Of a stretch of DNA of 64,000 nucleotides, positions 61,989 to 64,000 are shown one piece after another. The stretch comes from Marinomonas sp. UCMA 3892 (GTDB lineage Bacteria > Pseudomonadota > Gammaproteobacteria > Pseudomonadales > Marinomonadaceae): contig NZ_PTXN01000005.1 of NCBI RefSeq assembly GCF_012726345.1, positions 248,001 through 312,000 on the forward strand, written 5' to 3'. The translations under genes and the position numbers were made by a program. How positions within the stretch are numbered: the stretch's first letter is position 1; every line of letters starts with the position of its first letter. Under the pieces are notes generated by a model, which did no database searches, was not told the origin of the DNA, and saw only the letters and a list, made by a program, of their open reading frames with translations.

Positions 61989-63314
61989 TTAGCTCTGTTG
62001 CTTAATTGTTTCGCCTAATGCATTGATCAGGCTGTCTATTTCAGACTGTTCTGTTGTAAATGGCGGAGCTAATTGAATAGTGTCGGCTCCGTAACGAACG
62101 TAATAGCCTTTTTCCCACATTGCCATGGCGATTTGGAATGGGCGTTTAGCTGGTTCGCCATCTATTGGGGCAATGGTAATACCTGCCGCAAAACCGTAAT
62201 TACGAATATCCGTAATCATCGAACTGGCGTCTTTAAGTTGATGTACGCTGTTTTCCCATACCGAACTCATGCTGTTAACACGCTCGATTAAACCTTGTTT
62301 CTTAATTTCGTTCAGAGACGCTAATCCTGCAGCGCAGGCAATAGGATGCGCGGAATAGGTGTAACCATGAGGGATTTCCAGCATGTAGTCTGGACCACCA
62401 TTATCCATGAAAGTGTCGTAGATCTCTTGTTTAAAGGCTACTGCACCCATTGGAATAACTCCGTTAGTAACCTGTTTTGCCATGGTAATCACGTCAGGCG
62501 TCACGCCAAAGGCTTCAGCACCGGTTTTTGCGCCCATACGACCAAACGCGGTAATAACTTCGTCGAAGATCAGTAGGATATTATGCTGATCACAAATCTC
62601 CCGTAACCGTTGCAAATAGCCTTTTGGTGGTACGATGACACCAGCTGAGCCCGACATAGGTTCAACAATCACTGCGGCAATATTCGAAGCATCATGCATC
62701 ATGATTAGGTTAAGCAGGTCATCAGCGCGTTCTTTGCCTTGTTCAGCCATACCTTTGGAAAATTCACTGCCCGGAACTTGTGTGTGAGGAAGGTGATAAG
62801 ACTCTAAGCCTTGTCCATAAAGCGTGCGGTTTGCAGGGATGCCGCCAACGCTGAAACCGGAAATTCCTGCCCCATGATAACCTTTAGCGCGACCGATAAA
62901 CTTGGTTTTTGTGCCCATGCCTTTTTTACGCCAATATGCGCGAGCGACTTTCAATGCTGTATCGACTGATTCTGAACCGGAGCCCGTAAAGAAAATACGG
63001 TTTAATCCCGCAGGCATGAATTCTGTGATTTGCTCTGCTAACAAGAAGGATTTCTCATGGCCGAATTGGAAAGCAGGGGAGTAGTCGAGGGTTTTGACTT
63101 GTTCGGCAACCGCTTCATTAATAGCGGGAACACTATGACCTAAGCCGCAAGTCCATAAGCCAGAAAGTCCGTCAAAAATCTTTCTGCCATCGCTGTCGGT
63201 GTAATAATTTCCTGCGGCAGAGGTGATAATACGAGGATCTTTTTTAAATTGGCGATTGCCTGTGTAGGCCATCCAATGGGCATCAAGCTGGGCTTGGGTT
63301 AAATGGTGACTCAT
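61989..63314 (-). CDS. Omega-amino acid:pyruvate aminotransferase (class III)
   Basis: A 441-residue PLP transaminase. 'LDAHWMAYTGNRQFKKDPRI' and 'FDGLSGLWTCGLGHSVP' typify beta-alanine/omega-amino acid:pyruvate transaminases. 'LLIFDEVITAFGRMG' holds the PLP-binding Asp, and the lysine is in 'VITMAKQVTNG'. It moves the amino group of beta-alanine or a similar amine to pyruvate. No malonate-semialdehyde dehydrogenase gene is adjacent, so the exact pathway is open. Confidence 0.9.
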   Translation of the reverse strand: MSHHLTQAQLDAHWMAYTGNRQFKKDPRIITSAAGNYYTDSDGRKIFDGLSGLWTCGLGHSVPAINEAVAEQVKTLDYSPAFQFGHEKSFLLAEQITEFMPAGLNRIFFTGSGSESVDTALKVARAYWRKKGMGTKTKFIGRAKGYHGAGISGFSVGGIPANRTLYGQGLESYHLPHTQVPGSEFSKGMAEQGKERADDLLNLIMMHDASNIAAVIVEPMSGSAGVIVPPKGYLQRLREICDQHNILLIFDEVITAFGRMGAKTGAEAFGVTPDVITMAKQVTNGVIPMGAVAFKQEIYDTFMDNGGPDYMLEIPHGYTYSAHPIACAAGLASLNEIKKQGLIERVNSMSSVWENSVHQLKDASSMITDIRNYGFAAGITIAPIDGEPAKRPFQIAMAMWEKGYYVRYGADTIQLAPPFTTEQSEIDSLINALGETIKQQS

Positions 63315-63436
63315 AGCATTCTTCCTCTATAAAGTGAAATATCAATAGACTAAGAATGCCGAGCTAGAAAGGTTTAATAAATGCTATGTTATTTAAATTT
63401 AGGTTAGTCTTTAGTTAACTAAAAAGACAGCGGGGA

Positions 63437-64000
63437 TTAAGTGGAGGTCTTGTCTTTAAACTCACATAAATCTTCAATGATGCAGGCATCACACTTGGGT
63501 TTTCGAGCGACGCAGATATAACGACCGTGAAGTATCATCCAATGGTGAGCATCCAAAAGAAATTCCTTTGGCACAAACTTAAGCAGCTTCATCTCGACTT
63601 CTAAGACGTTTTTGCCTGGCGCTACTTTTGTCCGATTAGCAAAGCGAAAGATATGCGTATCCACCGCCATGGCCACTTGGCGAAAGGCTGTGTTTAAAAC
63701 CACATTGGCGGTTTTGCGGCCAACCCCTGGTAGGGCTTCCAGTTCTTCGCGAGTTTCAGGTACGACGCTGTTGTGCTTCTCGATAAGAATTTGGCAGGTC
63801 TTGATGGCGTTTTCGGCTTTAGCGTTAAATAAGCCGATGGTTTTGATATAGCTTTTTAAGCCATCGACGCCAAGCGCCAGCATGGTTTCTGGTGTATTGG
63901 CGACAGGGAAAAGTTTGCGTGTTGCTTTGTTTACACTCACATCTGTGGCTTGAGCAGAAAACAACACCGCAATTAAAAGCTCAAAAGGCGAGCTGTATTC
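63437..64000 (-). CDS. nth: Endonuclease III, C-terminal ~187 residues
   Basis: The frame is open at the right window edge; about 25 N-terminal residues are missing compared with E. coli Nth (211 residues). 'LLSAQATDVSVNK' (here VLFSAQATDVSVNK), the helix-hairpin-helix 'LPGVGRKTANVVLNTAF' with catalytic Lys, 'AVDTHIFR' with catalytic Asp, and the 4Fe-4S motif ending 'CDACIIEDLC' are all present. It excises oxidised pyrimidines. In many gammaproteobacteria nth follows the rsx/rnf genes, which may lie just beyond. Confidence 0.96.
   Translation of the reverse strand, partial: EYSSPFELLIAVLFSAQATDVSVNKATRKLFPVANTPETMLALGVDGLKSYIKTIGLFNAKAENAIKTCQILIEKHNSVVPETREELEALPGVGRKTANVVLNTAFRQVAMAVDTHIFRFANRTKVAPGKNVLEVEMKLLKFVPKEFLLDAHHWMILHGRYICVARKPKCDACIIEDLCEFKDKTST

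Overview
The window looks like a chromosomal segment of a marine gammaproteobacterium of the Oceanospirillales. Marinomonas is my best guess, from gene content and protein style: an rnt / motY / argG neighbourhood shared with pseudomonads and relatives, a HemG-type protoporphyrinogen oxidase, a cydABX operon with cydDC, AzlCD, TrhP and endonuclease III. The base composition is moderately AT-rich. I see no rRNA or tRNA gene, no CRISPR array, no intact transposase or integrase and no prophage.

Region by region. 1-13.1 kb holds housekeeping and transport genes: the end of a MATE exporter, a LysR regulator divergent from a carboxymuconolactone-decarboxylase-like protein, an FAD-dependent oxidoreductase, an e(P4)-like acid phosphatase, an SLC13 anion transporter, argC, an MFS exporter, a Kef-type antiporter, hemG and an RsgA-type GTPase. 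13.4-18.2 kb holds aguA and a compact candidate sigma-54 module: a Fis-type enhancer-binding protein with a degenerate receiver domain lies between a small lipoprotein gene with a -24/-12 promoter and a small helical-protein gene with a weaker one. 18.4-21.4 kb holds a eukaryotic-type HisA, arfB, metY and a DUF1289 gene. 21.5-27.4 kb is a tightly packed seven-gene operon (DedA, ATP-grasp, DinB-like, NRDE/TANGO2-like, exported YHS protein, DoxX-like, OlsF-like bifunctional acyltransferase), which I regard as a candidate envelope-lipid or metal/heme system. It is followed by a decayed lipoprotein-hydrolase pseudogene. 28.0-34.35 kb is the cytochrome bd operon cydA-cydB-cydX-cydD-cydC.

34.35-44.1 kb is the accessory part. 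Imperfect ~370-bp repeats flank and follow an exported alpha/beta hydrolase. After them come genes with chromosomal-integron character: a GNAT gene whose 3' end lies inside an attC-like site, then a DfrA1-like dihydrofolate reductase, a second GNAT, an exported beta-lactamase-fold serine hydrolase, a second attC site with excellent R''/R' boxes, a truncated duplicate of the second GNAT gene, and an SDR-Ada gene pair. No integron integrase is in the window, so this may be a cluster of attC sites lacking an integrase, or the edge of a larger array.

44.1-64 kb returns to core genes: a cupin-XRE regulator with azlC and azlD behind a 32-bp perfect palindrome, trxC, the tRNA hydroxylase trhP with a YfhL-type ferredoxin, a Fur-boxed TonB siderophore receptor, an AsmA-like DUF748 giant, rnt, motY, argG, a ribokinase / nucleoside hydrolase pair for ribonucleoside salvage, an RRM protein, an omega-amino acid transaminase and the C-terminal part of nth.
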